Below are positions 5,500 to 14,869 of a stretch of DNA of 64,000 nucleotides, one piece after another (the first letter of the stretch is position 1; each line of letters begins with the position of its first letter). The position numbers and the translations under genes are program-made. A model generated the notes under the pieces. That model saw only the letters and a program-made list of their open reading frames with translations. It ran no database searches and was not told the origin of the DNA. Source of the DNA: Staphylospora marina (lineage in GTDB: Bacteria > Bacillota > Bacilli > Thermoactinomycetales > Thermoactinomycetaceae); contig NZ_CP034118.1 of the NCBI RefSeq assembly GCF_003856495.1, positions 600,001 to 664,000 of the forward strand, written 5' to 3'.

Positions 5500-8460
5500 T
5501 TGGAACTGCGGGAATTCAGCGATCGTTTGCTTCTGGCATTCCAAGAGATGGATTTGTCCGAGGCGATCGCAAAATCGTACAACTATCGTCCAGAACGCAA
5601 CCTGTTGGACCAATCGATGTGGGATCACATTCGCACCGGTGTGGAAGCCTGTCAGGCCCTGTTAAGCCATTTGGATTCTCTCGGTTTTCACATGGATGAA
5701 GAAGAGCTGAAAATCGCTTTGATTGCCTTTGTCGTGCACGATCTGCACAAAGATCCTTCCGTTGAGAAACAAGGGTCAGGTGAGTACTCAATTCCATTGG
5801 AGGAAATTGAGCGGGTCTGCAGCATCCTTTGCGAAGCGGTGGGGACGGATGTTCCGCCTGCCGCATTCCTCAGAGTGGCAGGCGTTTCCAGTTTTTCTCC
5901 CAAATTGGGGGATTTGGGCGTATTGTCAGGTGAATACCATTGGTCCTCGATCCGCGACTGGGTCAAGTTGATGGATCAAGCTGCCTCCATCACATGTATT
6001 GCCGAGTGCATGGAAAAGCGGACGCTTCACAACCTGACTGAACATCTCTGTCGGTTGCTCCCGCCCAAATTAACGGGAAACATGCGGATCGTCTATCACT
6101 ACGTCCAGGAAATGCGTGGCATGGTCACCACACAGATGCACAATGGCATGGCCCTGCTGATGAAAAGACACGGCTATTTTCCGTGGCTCCGGTTTGGAGA
6201 TGGGACGTTGTACATCACCTTTGGCGGAGAGGAATTGCCGGAAAAATCATTGTTGATCGACGATTTGGCAGAATTGTTCTTCCGTTCCATTGCAAATGCG
6301 GCCGATCAGGTGAACCGGGAAAAACTGTTCGACCGCACCACCTTGCAGTGTCAGCCTCTGGCATTTCTGCTGCATTCTTCGCCTCAGGACTTTGCGAGAT
6401 TGTTTCATGAGATCTTTCTAAAGGCATCAGGTGGAAGCAAAACGTTTCCGGAAAAGAACTTTGATGAAGGAAAACTGGCGTCCTACGGTGTGACCAATCT
6501 GAATGAACTGTATAAGCGCTTTGAGGTTGATTCCTCCTTTGATGAGGAGTTCCGGGAGAAGTGGTTCTATACGGCCCGATATTTCGCAGCCCTCCAACGC
6601 TTGATTCAGCGATTGGAAGGAAGCACCCCTTCAGAAGTGTTGCTCCATCTAGCAAACTATCTCAATTTGAATGCGGATGATATTGTCGAATTGGTTCCAG
6701 ATTCTCTCCACAGCAACAACAAACGGTTTGATGGAGCGATTTGGTTGGCTTACCGCTATATCAAATACGCTGAAGTGGATGGAAAGAATGTTGCCCATTT
6801 GCCGATCGAAGATTGGCGATTGGCAGTGAGAAAGATGGCGGAGGGCTTTCTCGAGGGGAAAGTCACGCCGGAGAAAGTGATGGAGATCATTGGGGACGAG
6901 CTGAAGATTCATGAGGATCTGATGACCTACTTCCGTGAGCAGCTGGTGGTTTCTTGGGAACGGAACCGGGAGTTGAATCGACTGGATTCGAAGGAGTTGC
7001 TGAAGAAGAAAACACGGTCCCAAAAACGGATTTGCAACTTGTGCAACCGGCAGATTTTGGCGGGGGTTAAGCCAAAGGTGAAAGGAAAGGTGATCCAAGA
7101 CAGCGTCAATGTCTTCAGCAACCGGATCTTGCCGAAGGGATGGGAGCCTGGAAAGCGAAGCGATGTGGCGGCACTGCACTGGTGTAGCGTGTGTTCGTTT
7201 GAATTCATACTCCGGCAAGTGTTTTCCGTTGACAGTTTTGCGGGAGGGGACAAATCGCGGCAGATTTACCTTTTTGCCTTTCCGTCCTTTCAAATCACAG
7301 AGGAAGGTTTGCTTGAGCTGCAGGAGGAGCTGAAACATTTCTTCGGTTCCATTTATGTACACCGCCGAGGCAAACTGAAACACACATGGCAGGTTCCTTT
7401 TGTGGAAGACGAAAAAGGTCATCTCCGGGATCACTTGCGAGTCCATTTTCAACTGTACAGTGAATATTTCCAGCAGGAGTTGGCCGAACGGGAACGTCCT
7501 CCGAGTACGGGAGATGTGTTGAAAGCAAGTCCCCCCGGGAACGTGTTGATGTTCACTTATGATTGTTACAGTAACACTCTTGAACGAACCCGGGAGGAAG
7601 CCTGGATGAAGGCGCTCACGGCCGCACTCTCTCTTCACAAGTTGTATGGTTTTCGTATTTTGTTGACGGAGAAACCGTTTCTGTTTCTGTCGGATGTGCG
7701 TGAAGTCCATTATGCGATCCATATGGATGCTCCCCCCTATAAAGTGGCCCGGTTGTTGGAAGGGGCCGAAAGCCGTGGGACGACGGACTTCGTAATCCCG
7801 ATTGAACAGGTGAACGTGATGTTGTATCGCATGGCTTACATCTGGGAGATCCATCAAACGGTGCATCCGATTGATTTCTCCAAACCGACCGACAAACATG
7901 TCTCTTCCGTATTGCATCTGATGGATGTACACCCCATGGCAGGGGCCTGCTTTTTCAAAAGATTCTTGATGGAGCAACCATATGCGACCGATGCTTTTGT
8001 ACGGTCGTGCCGGGAAATCAATCTTGGGCGAGGAGGGAAGGAAATGGGACTTGCGAGAGAGATTGCACTTGCCTCTCTTGAGCTGTACAAGCCGGATATC
8101 TCACACAAGGGGAGGGCACATCGTTATGAGAACCTGTTTCGTCTGGCAGTAAAGGGGATCAAGGAGAAACGGGACAAGAGCGAGTTGTGCGGGTTGATTA
8201 CGAAAAGGTTGGATCGGCTCATCAATCAACAAGGTTCGGGATATGTCCCACGAATTGATGAGGAGGCTGTAATTCGGTTCGTAGATCTTGTTTACGACCG
8301 GTTTTTCCTGGAAGTTTGCGGTGGTAACATTGCGAAACTCAACCAGAAACAAAACCAGCTGGCAGACGGAATTTTTTTTGAGACTCACCTCGAACGGTTG
8401 AAACAGATTCGTGAGAAACAAGCCGAAAAAGCCGAGAACATCGGGAGGGAACAAGCATGA
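5500..8460 (+). CDS. cas10d: Type I-D large subunit Cas10d (Csc3) with N-terminal HD nuclease
   Basis: This 986-residue protein is the signature of type I-D: a Cas10-like large subunit carrying the HD nuclease that in other type I systems sits on Cas3. The HD region is near residues 43-85, with VVHDLHKD giving H80, D81 and H83. Two CxxC pairs around residues 512-515 and 562-565 (CNLC, CSVC) form the Cas10 zinc finger. I see no GGDD palm motif, as expected for I-D rather than cyclase-active type III Cas10. The start is TTG at 5500 with GGAGGTGA 6-7 bases upstream. The C-terminal part (about 849-986) is also predicted to be translated separately as Cas11d. The csc2 ATG overlaps the stop by 4 bases. 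Confidence 0.93.
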   Translation: MELREFSDRLLLAFQEMDLSEAIAKSYNYRPERNLLDQSMWDHIRTGVEACQALLSHLDSLGFHMDEEELKIALIAFVVHDLHKDPSVEKQGSGEYSIPLEEIERVCSILCEAVGTDVPPAAFLRVAGVSSFSPKLGDLGVLSGEYHWSSIRDWVKLMDQAASITCIAECMEKRTLHNLTEHLCRLLPPKLTGNMRIVYHYVQEMRGMVTTQMHNGMALLMKRHGYFPWLRFGDGTLYITFGGEELPEKSLLIDDLAELFFRSIANAADQVNREKLFDRTTLQCQPLAFLLHSSPQDFARLFHEIFLKASGGSKTFPEKNFDEGKLASYGVTNLNELYKRFEVDSSFDEEFREKWFYTARYFAALQRLIQRLEGSTPSEVLLHLANYLNLNADDIVELVPDSLHSNNKRFDGAIWLAYRYIKYAEVDGKNVAHLPIEDWRLAVRKMAEGFLEGKVTPEKVMEIIGDELKIHEDLMTYFREQLVVSWERNRELNRLDSKELLKKKTRSQKRICNLCNRQILAGVKPKVKGKVIQDSVNVFSNRILPKGWEPGKRSDVAALHWCSVCSFEFILRQVFSVDSFAGGDKSRQIYLFAFPSFQITEEGLLELQEELKHFFGSIYVHRRGKLKHTWQVPFVEDEKGHLRDHLRVHFQLYSEYFQQELAERERPPSTGDVLKASPPGNVLMFTYDCYSNTLERTREEAWMKALTAALSLHKLYGFRILLTEKPFLFLSDVREVHYAIHMDAPPYKVARLLEGAESRGTTDFVIPIEQVNVMLYRMAYIWEIHQTVHPIDFSKPTDKHVSSVLHLMDVHPMAGACFFKRFLMEQPYATDAFVRSCREINLGRGGKEMGLAREIALASLELYKPDISHKGRAHRYENLFRLAVKGIKEKRDKSELCGLITKRLDRLINQQGSGYVPRIDEEAVIRFVDLVYDRFFLEVCGGNIAKLNQKQNQLADGIFFETHLERLKQIREKQAEKAENIGREQA
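8044..8460 (+). CDS. cas11d: Predicted internally translated small subunit Cas11d
   Basis: Inside cas10d, and in its frame, ATG at 8044 (codon 849) is preceded by AGGAGG at 8031-8036, with a further AAGG close by. This is one of the strongest ribosome sites in the operon. Translation from here gives a 138-residue, mostly helical, charged protein (MGLAREIALASLELYKPDIS onward) that shares the cas10d stop. In I-D systems the Cas11d small subunit is known to arise from an internal start in cas10d and to line the Cascade belly. The site seen here fits that arrangement. Expression itself is inference. Confidence 0.75.
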   Translation: MGLAREIALASLELYKPDISHKGRAHRYENLFRLAVKGIKEKRDKSELCGLITKRLDRLINQQGSGYVPRIDEEAVIRFVDLVYDRFFLEVCGGNIAKLNQKQNQLADGIFFETHLERLKQIREKQAEKAENIGREQA

Positions 8461-9437
8461 TCACGCAAACGAGCTGGAAGGATTCGTTTGTAAAAAAAAG
8501 ATTGGAGAAGCAACTTCCGAACGAGATTCCTCTCTTTCCGAAACGGCAATGTGTCTCTCTGGTGATCGTTCGGGAGTTCGACTCAACCGCAGTGTTGACG
8601 ACGGAAGGGCAAACCTTGGATGTGGAACTGGTGAGATGCGGACGGAAAAACAAGGACTTGATTTCCCGTGTACTTCTGCAAAAGCGCAAGCAAATTGCAC
8701 CCGAGCGCCGGACAGGCAGGGCGTTTAACCGGGATCTCGGCTGGGGAGAGAAGTGCGCATACATGGAACAGATGTGTGGGAAGTGCCCCGACTGCCTGAT
8801 TTACGGATTTGCGGCCACCAGCGGTGAAGGGGCACAGCGTTCGCGCGTGTGGACCGATTCCGGATTTGCGATCCGTTCCTACGAGGCAATGCAACGCTCG
8901 ATCACTCTCAATGCGATCAGCGATACCACCAGAGGCGGTATTTCGGGAAGTGCGTTTGCTGAACGGGAGCATATTCGGCCGCAAGTGTTTTTTCCTACCA
9001 TTGAAACGGCTGTTGATGTGACACCTTCTGAATTTATGTACATCTTGCGCAACATCTTGGCCACGACCCGTTACGGGGCGGAGAGTAATCGCCAGGGATT
9101 CGTCCAAAACCATGTGGTGGCCATGCTCTTCAGCAGGGGGGAAGTACTTTCCAATCTGGCCTTGACCCAAGGCGTCTACGATCGGTTGTTAGAGAGAAAG
9201 GGAGAAAATCTCAACGAGTTTCCGCTGGAGCGGTCCGAAGTGGTGGAAGCGGTGCTGGATGTGCTGCATGAGGAAGCACGTGAGTCGTATCTCCCCGTCG
9301 AAATTTGTGCAGGTGAGGAGCTTCAAGCGCTTCTTGCAAGTGTGCGTGACCTGTGGCGAAGTGAGGAGGCGAATGAAGAATGGCTCCGGGAACTGGAAAA
9401 CGATCATCGAGCGTATCTCGAGAAACTGTCCAAATAG
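8457..9437 (+). CDS. csc2: Type I-D backbone subunit Csc2 (Cas7d)
   Basis: This 326-residue protein is the Cas7-type subunit that polymerises along the crRNA in I-D Cascade. Family marks include the four-Cys cluster at C100, C107, C110 and C113 (EKCAYMEQMCGKCPDCLIYG), the segment SRVWTDSGFAI, and GGISGSAFAEREHIRPQVFF. The ATG overlaps the cas10d stop as ATGA with GGGAGGGAAC upstream, indicating coupling. Its 3' end overlaps csc1 by 58 bases if the csc1 start at 9380 is right. Confidence 0.93.
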   Translation: MITQTSWKDSFVKKRLEKQLPNEIPLFPKRQCVSLVIVREFDSTAVLTTEGQTLDVELVRCGRKNKDLISRVLLQKRKQIAPERRTGRAFNRDLGWGEKCAYMEQMCGKCPDCLIYGFAATSGEGAQRSRVWTDSGFAIRSYEAMQRSITLNAISDTTRGGISGSAFAEREHIRPQVFFPTIETAVDVTPSEFMYILRNILATTRYGAESNRQGFVQNHVVAMLFSRGEVLSNLALTQGVYDRLLERKGENLNEFPLERSEVVEAVLDVLHEEARESYLPVEICAGEELQALLASVRDLWRSEEANEEWLRELENDHRAYLEKLSK

Positions 9438-10087
9438 AGAAACGGTTTGCCTACCGAATCGTGATTGAGCTGGAGGATTTCCTGTTTTTCTCCAGCATGG
9501 AGAAGGGGAAGGTCGCCGAGACCGCTCCCCTCCTCCATAACTACGCGCTTGCCTATGCGATGTCCTGGGCGGTTTCTCCTTATTATCATGAGCACCAAGC
9601 CCCTGAGTACGAAAGGCATCTGCAGCCGCTGAATCATGAGGGGATATATATCTTTCCTGCGTCACCTGTGGAAGTGACGCACCGGCTCATGCAATACAAC
9701 ACGACTCCCGAACCTTTTTTGATGACACGGGCACAGAGTCTGGGATATCCCAACTGGGGATTCATCAAATGCATCCGACCGGGTTCCAGGTTTGAAACGT
9801 ATGCCCTAAGCTACAATCCGCTCTCTTTTCCAAGCCGAATCCGGCTTGGAAAATGGATGAGCCAGGCACGTCTGGAAGTCGAAGAGGTCGATCCAGAACG
9901 TGGGAAGGGGAAACACTGTCCTGCCATGATCAATGTACAGGATCTCCCGAAGATCCCGACTTACTTCACTTCCATGTACAATGTATTGCCCACACGGTTG
10001 GTAATGGGGGCAGAGTGGGAAAACGAAGTGGAAGGATACTGGGTTGGCGAGGTGTTTTTGCCGGAAGCCGTATTTTGGTGGAGGTAA
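9380..10087 (+). CDS. csc1: Type I-D subunit Csc1 (Cas5d)
   Basis: This 235-residue protein is the Cas5-type subunit that caps the 5' handle of the crRNA. The N-terminal part YRIVIELEDFLFFSSMEKGKV..., then LLHNYALAYAM and GYPNWGFIKCIRPGSRFETY, matches Csc1. The start is uncertain. The only ATG in frame before the conserved region is 9380, inside csc2, and it has an excellent GAGGAGG 10 bases upstream. The next option, GTG near 9461, would cut into the first beta strand. The stop lies 4 bases before the cas3' ATG. Confidence 0.9.
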   Translation: MAPGTGKRSSSVSRETVQIEKRFAYRIVIELEDFLFFSSMEKGKVAETAPLLHNYALAYAMSWAVSPYYHEHQAPEYERHLQPLNHEGIYIFPASPVEVTHRLMQYNTTPEPFLMTRAQSLGYPNWGFIKCIRPGSRFETYALSYNPLSFPSRIRLGKWMSQARLEVEEVDPERGKGKHCPAMINVQDLPKIPTYFTSMYNVLPTRLVMGAEWENEVEGYWVGEVFLPEAVFWWR

Positions 10088-10091
10088 GGAT

Positions 10092-12191
10092 ATGATCCGT
10101 GTTTTGGCAGAGACAGCGAAAACATATGACTTACCGTTTATTGGTAACATCCGTCCCTATGCGCACCAGGCTGTGCAACTTCGGTTGGCAGAAAGAGCTT
10201 TGGAAGGGAATAGAAAGACGATCATTTGGAACAGGGCACGGACCGGAGCAGGGAAGACTCTGGCCAACTACGGATATTTGACCAAAAACCCCCGAGCAAG
10301 GGCCTTGGGAGTCTATCCAGTAAACGAACTGGTGAAGGATCAGTTTCAATCCCTGAAACATGGGCTGCCTTTGGGAATCTGGGATGAGATCTCCCTTTGG
10401 ACCGCGGAAGAGATGAGAAAGGCTCGCATGTCAGGTGAAAGCAAGCTGGAACAGATCAAACGGATGTCTACTCGGTTTCACCGGGCCGTGATGACCAACC
10501 CGGATCACTTGATGCTGATCGCCCAAGAGCGCTTATATGCATTCAAGCAGGGGGAGCGCGTGGAAGCTTTTTACCGGCTCGGCGAATATGCGTTGCAGGT
10601 ATTTGATGAATTTCATCTGTACAATATCGCTCAAGTAAATTTCCTTGCTCAATGGATTGCACTTATGACTGCTTCCTTTCCGAATAAGGGATTTGCTTTT
10701 ATGCTGTCTTCCGCGACTCCTAGGCCAGACGTGTTCCGGCTTATTGAAGGGGCGCAGATAGAGATTTGGAATGTCCAGGAGGAAGTGGAACGTTGGCTGT
10801 CGGAGGAGAATCCGCCAGTGTATGAAGAGAGAGTCTTTTTGGAACCGCTCGATTTGCATGTGGTTTCAAGTTATCTCCAAGCTTGGAACACCGGTGAACG
10901 GATTCTGAAGAACTGGAGCGAGATCGAGGGCTATCTTTCTGAATGGCCGAATGCGAAGGGGTTGATCATTCTCGATTCCATCCACGAAGCGCAGGTCTTG
11001 GCTAACTCTTTGAGAGAAAAGGGGTATGACGTCGGAGAAGTTCATGGCTTGTCAGACCGCAGCCGTAGCCGGGAAGCTTTAACCAAGCAAATCACGGTGG
11101 CCACGGCAACAGTGGAAGTGGGAGTCGACTTCCAAGGTGAAATACGCAAAGATTTTTTGGTGTTTGAAGCACGCGATCCCGGGAGCTTCATGCAGCGACT
11201 GGGGCGTATCGGTCGGGGTAGCCGCCAGAACCCCGATCCACCGATTCACGTTTGGGCTTACGTGCCGGGCTATGTGGCCGAGCAAATTCGGGAAAAGACC
11301 CAATCCGAGATTTCAAGGTCTGAATTGGAAGAGATAGTCACAAGGGCGTATCAATATTTCCAGGATTTCTCCCGTTATATTGAAAAAGTGGGCGGTATGA
11401 ATTTGGTTCACAGTGTTCACTTGCAGAGAAAGCATCACATGAATCGTGAACAAAATCCGGTTTTAGAAGAAATCAAGAGCATTGCCGACCGCATGTATGG
11501 TGTGGGATTTGAGGAGTTGGAGCGGCAATACCGGCAATGGAAACGAGAGAAACTTTTGGAACCGGTTTTGAGCTTCCGTGGACAAAACACGTTGGAGTAC
11601 CAGATTTTCGGATGGGAAGCTGAAGAGTCGGAGACCTTTTATCCGGATATCTGGTTTTGGGATGAAACGGCTCCAGACACCCCCCTCAAGCGGTATGAAT
11701 ACAGCTTCGTGCTCCGGCGACGACGGGTGAGATTCGTGGACAGGGAAGAGCTGGTCAGGCGAGTGAAGGAGCATGTTGCCGAACCGGACCGGGAAGAGTT
11801 ATTGCAAGCGCTCAAGCGGGACAATGTTTTGGGATATGCAGTGGCTACGGGGATTCGGGAGAATCCGGCCAAACTGGTTTGGAGGCTTCCTGTCAAAGCG
11901 TCCCGTTGTACAGAACAACTGGTTCGACTGGATCGCCTGCGGCTTGAATCGGATAATGCAGAGCTGAATGATCAGCTGAACATGCTCTTTCAGTCCATGG
12001 CAAGAACTTCATGGATCGTGTATATCGTCAAACGGTCAGTTGGCGAGTTGAACGATCAACTTCGCCTGCCACCTCTGTTCCGGCTGTATCCGGCCAAAAC
12101 CTTGCAAGGAGCGGACTGGAGCATCGCGTTCAATTCAGAGGCTTTTCAGTTATGGAGCGCTTGGGAAAAGGTCAAAAGTGAGGTTCTCTGA
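10092..12191 (+). CDS. cas3: Type I-D Cas3' helicase (no HD domain)
   Basis: This 699-residue SF2 helicase unwinds target DNA recruited by Cascade. Walker A is GAGKT at residues 52-56, motif II is DEFH at 172-175, motif III is the SSATP segment, and motif VI is QRLGRIGRGS. No HD nuclease is present, consistent with I-D, where HD is on Cas10d. The chosen ATG has AAGGA directly upstream and lies 4 bases after the csc1 stop; the frame is open a little further back but that part overlaps csc1. The gene sits after csc1 and before cas4, whereas in most I-D loci cas3' precedes cas10d. Confidence 0.93.
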   Translation: MIRVLAETAKTYDLPFIGNIRPYAHQAVQLRLAERALEGNRKTIIWNRARTGAGKTLANYGYLTKNPRARALGVYPVNELVKDQFQSLKHGLPLGIWDEISLWTAEEMRKARMSGESKLEQIKRMSTRFHRAVMTNPDHLMLIAQERLYAFKQGERVEAFYRLGEYALQVFDEFHLYNIAQVNFLAQWIALMTASFPNKGFAFMLSSATPRPDVFRLIEGAQIEIWNVQEEVERWLSEENPPVYEERVFLEPLDLHVVSSYLQAWNTGERILKNWSEIEGYLSEWPNAKGLIILDSIHEAQVLANSLREKGYDVGEVHGLSDRSRSREALTKQITVATATVEVGVDFQGEIRKDFLVFEARDPGSFMQRLGRIGRGSRQNPDPPIHVWAYVPGYVAEQIREKTQSEISRSELEEIVTRAYQYFQDFSRYIEKVGGMNLVHSVHLQRKHHMNREQNPVLEEIKSIADRMYGVGFEELERQYRQWKREKLLEPVLSFRGQNTLEYQIFGWEAEESETFYPDIWFWDETAPDTPLKRYEYSFVLRRRRVRFVDREELVRRVKEHVAEPDREELLQALKRDNVLGYAVATGIRENPAKLVWRLPVKASRCTEQLVRLDRLRLESDNAELNDQLNMLFQSMARTSWIVYIVKRSVGELNDQLRLPPLFRLYPAKTLQGADWSIAFNSEAFQLWSAWEKVKSEVL

Positions 12192-12192
12192 A

Positions 12193-12792
12193 ATGGAAAT
12201 TTTTGTGGAGGCTCATGCCATCAATGCATACGCGTACTGTCCCCGTCGCTGCTACTACGAGTACGTCGAACGCGTATTTTATCACAACGTCTACACCATT
12301 CACGGAAAATTGCTGCACGAACACGTTGACCATGCCGGCAGGGAACATCGGGGGGAACGGCAACTTTACCGTTCCCTCTATCTTCGATCTGAACGTTTGG
12401 GGTTGTCGGTTCGATGTGATGTAATTGAAGAGGCAGAAGGGGTGTTGTATCCCGTCGAATACAAACGGGGAAAACAGGCGGGCTGGGAAAACAATCACTT
12501 GCAACTTTGCGCCCAAGGTCTGGCTTTGGAAGAGTGGATCGGCAGAAAGATTCCGTTTGGATATCTCTTTTATTACGGTTCATTCCGACGGGAAAAGGTG
12601 ATTTTTGATGATGCTTTGAGGGAGCGTACCATACAGACGATCAAAGCAATCCGTGCATTGCACCTTCAGGATCAGCCCCCTGAAGGCATTGATGAGTGGT
12701 TCAGATGCAAAAAGTGCAGCATGGTTGACTATTGCCTCCCGCAGGAAAGAGCCAGATTGAAGGGGAAAGTGCCATGGGAACGTTTTACTTGA
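12193..12792 (+). CDS. cas4: Cas4 exonuclease of spacer acquisition
   Basis: This 199-residue RecB-like nuclease trims prespacers and helps select PAM-proximal ends with Cas1-Cas2. Visible motifs are C16 and C20 (YCPRRC), the nuclease residues D76, E89 and K91 (CDVIEE ... VEYKRGK), and C172, C175, C181 (CKKCSMVDYC), giving the four-Cys iron-sulfur site. ATG 12193 has GAGG 9 bases upstream and lies one base after the cas3' stop; a GTG at 12178 is an alternative. It overlaps cas1 by 19 bases. Confidence 0.95.
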   Translation: MEIFVEAHAINAYAYCPRRCYYEYVERVFYHNVYTIHGKLLHEHVDHAGREHRGERQLYRSLYLRSERLGLSVRCDVIEEAEGVLYPVEYKRGKQAGWENNHLQLCAQGLALEEWIGRKIPFGYLFYYGSFRREKVIFDDALRERTIQTIKAIRALHLQDQPPEGIDEWFRCKKCSMVDYCLPQERARLKGKVPWERFT

Positions 12793-13766
12793 GCGAGCCT
12801 TATTGCTTTGTTCGAAAGGAATCAGAGCGGCTCAAAATCTACAAGGATCGTACTCTGATCCGGGAAGTAAGGGTACAGGAATATTCCCGCTTTTTCATTC
12901 ATGAATCCTCAACGTTGACAACAGATGCGTTAATGTTGCTTGCGGAAAAAGGCATTGATGTAGTGTATTTTTCTGGGAACCGCATGATTGGCCGGTTTGT
13001 CGGGCCCGAAAACAAAAACGTTCGGTTGCGGATCGCTCAAGTGAAAGCGCATCTGTCCGAGGAAAAGAGCCTTCACATCGCGCGGAACTTGGTATTGGCC
13101 AAATTGAAAAACACTCGGACCAGCCTTCAACGATTTGCACGTCGCCGTGAATTGGAATTGGACCCGGTCATCTTGTTCTTGAAGCAGTCAATGGACCATG
13201 CTTTAAGAGCGAAAGATCTGGATGAATTGCGCGGGATTGAAGGAATGGCGGCCAAGCGTTATTTTGAAGCATTTCCCATGCTGATTCAGCAAAGCGATTT
13301 CTCGTTTGAAGGAAGAAGCCGAAGGCCGGCCAAAGATCCGGTAAATGCCTTGTTGAACTATGGGTATGCCCTGCTGAAGGCGGAACTGACGGGAGCCCTG
13401 CAAGCTGCCGGTTTGGATCCTTATATCGGGTATCTCCACCGTGAGAGATATGGAAGGGAATCATTGGCGTTGGATTTGATGGAGGAGTTCCGTTGCATCA
13501 TGGTTGACAATCTGGTCGTCAAAATGGTCAACCAGGGAGTGGTCAAACGCAAAGACTTTCATGATGACGTGGGGGAGTCTCGTTTAAAGGAACATGCCCG
13601 GAAACGTTTTTTGCAGGAATTTGACCGCAGGAGAAAAGACGAAGTGTTTCATCAGCTGTTGCAAAGAAAAATGAGTTACCGTGAGATTTTCCACAAACAA
13701 GCCATCTTGCTTGCCAAATTTATTAAAGGGGAGGCGGACGATTACTACCCCTTCTTGGCCAAATAA
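12774..13766 (+). CDS. cas1: Cas1 integrase
   Basis: This 330-residue protein is the metal-dependent integrase that inserts new spacers at the leader end. Conserved acidic and histidine residues are visible at E156 (LRGIEGMAAKRYF), H222 (GYLHRERYGRESLALDLMEE) and D234. Length is normal. The start is ATG 12774 with AAGGGGA upstream, inside the end of cas4, implying coupled translation of the adaptation genes. Confidence 0.97.
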   Translation: MGTFYLSEPYCFVRKESERLKIYKDRTLIREVRVQEYSRFFIHESSTLTTDALMLLAEKGIDVVYFSGNRMIGRFVGPENKNVRLRIAQVKAHLSEEKSLHIARNLVLAKLKNTRTSLQRFARRRELELDPVILFLKQSMDHALRAKDLDELRGIEGMAAKRYFEAFPMLIQQSDFSFEGRSRRPAKDPVNALLNYGYALLKAELTGALQAAGLDPYIGYLHRERYGRESLALDLMEEFRCIMVDNLVVKMVNQGVVKRKDFHDDVGESRLKEHARKRFLQEFDRRRKDEVFHQLLQRKMSYREIFHKQAILLAKFIKGEADDYYPFLAK

Positions 13767-13783
13767 CACAAGGGGGCTATGCC

Positions 13784-14059
13784 ATGAAACGGGTGGTCTG
13801 TTATGATGTAATCGACGACCGCAGAAGAAACAAAGTCTTCAAACTCCTTAAAGATTACGGCCAGCGGGTGCAATATTCCGTATTTGAAGTGGAATGCGAT
13901 GAAGAAAACTGGTTGCAGCTGGAGTTTCGCCTTGTATCGCTGTTGGATGAGGATGACTCTCTTTCCGTGTACACGCTGTGTCAGTCATGTACTCGACGAG
14001 CTTTTTATAAAGGTAGTTTTACGAAGCGTCTGGAGGAAGACACAAATCCGATTTTATAG
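13784..14059 (+). CDS. cas2: Cas2 adaptation protein
   Basis: This 91-residue protein forms the dimer that bridges two Cas1 dimers in the adaptation complex. It has the ferredoxin-like core with the first-strand Asp (VVCYDVIDDRRRNKVFKLLKDYG) and the QYSVFEVE strand. AAGGGGG lies upstream of the ATG, 17 bases after cas1. Confidence 0.97.
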   Translation: MKRVVCYDVIDDRRRNKVFKLLKDYGQRVQYSVFEVECDEENWLQLEFRLVSLLDEDDSLSVYTLCQSCTRRAFYKGSFTKRLEEDTNPIL

Positions 14060-14068
14060 GAGGATACC

Positions 14069-14869
14069 ATGTACCGTTTACGTTTGAAAGTGGATTCACT
14101 GTATCGTGGAAATGCGGTCGGGGTGTTGTCCAGGCGATTTCATGCTTTTATCCTGAAATCCATCCAGCGTGAATCTACCACGTTGTCCCAGCTCCTGCAT
14201 GACAGGAAGGAGCGGCAAATTTTTTCGACACATATGTTGCTGGAGAAAGGGGAAGTGTGGATCAATACGCCGGATCGGGATGTCATTTCTTGTCTTCAAC
14301 GTTACTTTTTGCTTCAGTCCGACATCGACTTGATCGACTGGAAGGGAACCATCCAAGAGATTCATTGCCAAACGTTTTCCGAATCCCGGATTGATGAAAA
14401 GTTTTCATCGAACCTAACCTTGCATTTCTTGACCCCGACGACCTTCTATCAAAGGGGCAATTACTATCCCCTGCCGGAGCTGAAGCGCTTGTTTTCCAGC
14501 GCAATTAAAGCTTATGAGATCTGCAGAGGGAAGCGGGTCGAATGGGAGAACCTTGAACCGCTGATTCATCAGATTCGGATCGAACACTTGGTGGTGGCGA
14601 CTGAGAGAGTTTCATTTGGAGAATTCAATGTCATCGGATTCAAGGGAAAAATAACCATGAACATCAAGGCTCTGCCGAAAGAGGAGCAGCTTTTGGTTTG
14701 GCGGTTGGTTGCGCAAGGCTCGTTGATGGGGTTTGGATACAAAACAGCTTGGGGGTTGGGTCAAACTCTGCTTGATCCGCTCGAAGATGCTCAGGCCTTT
14801 TTCCGAACACCCGGAGCTTCGAAAAAATCCCCGGGGGTGTTCGGAAACGCTAAAACCCGCATGGGATAA
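14069..14869 (+). CDS. cas6: Cas6 crRNA-processing endonuclease
   Basis: This 266-residue protein cuts the array transcript inside each repeat. It has two ferredoxin-like halves and the C-terminal glycine-rich loop GSLMGFGYKTAWGLG typical of Cas6. A candidate catalytic His is H25 (SRRFHAFILKSI). Cleavage of this repeat would leave an AUUGAAAG 5' handle. A strong AGGAGGA precedes the ATG, 9 bases after cas2. The last 20 or so residues (from PGASKK) are encoded inside a 12-bp perfect inverted repeat and look like an added tail. It is the last gene before the array, whereas in many I-D loci cas6 precedes cas4. Confidence 0.93.
   Translation: MYRLRLKVDSLYRGNAVGVLSRRFHAFILKSIQRESTTLSQLLHDRKERQIFSTHMLLEKGEVWINTPDRDVISCLQRYFLLQSDIDLIDWKGTIQEIHCQTFSESRIDEKFSSNLTLHFLTPTTFYQRGNYYPLPELKRLFSSAIKAYEICRGKRVEWENLEPLIHQIRIEHLVVATERVSFGEFNVIGFKGKITMNIKALPKEEQLLVWRLVAQGSLMGFGYKTAWGLGQTLLDPLEDAQAFFRTPGASKKSPGVFGNAKTRMG

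Noticed and set aside
5500-8460. Reading cas10d as type III Cas10 (repeat ends ATTGAAAG, as in some III systems)
   Set aside because: No GGDD motif, and the neighbours Csc1, Csc2 and a Cas3' helicase fix the type as I-D.
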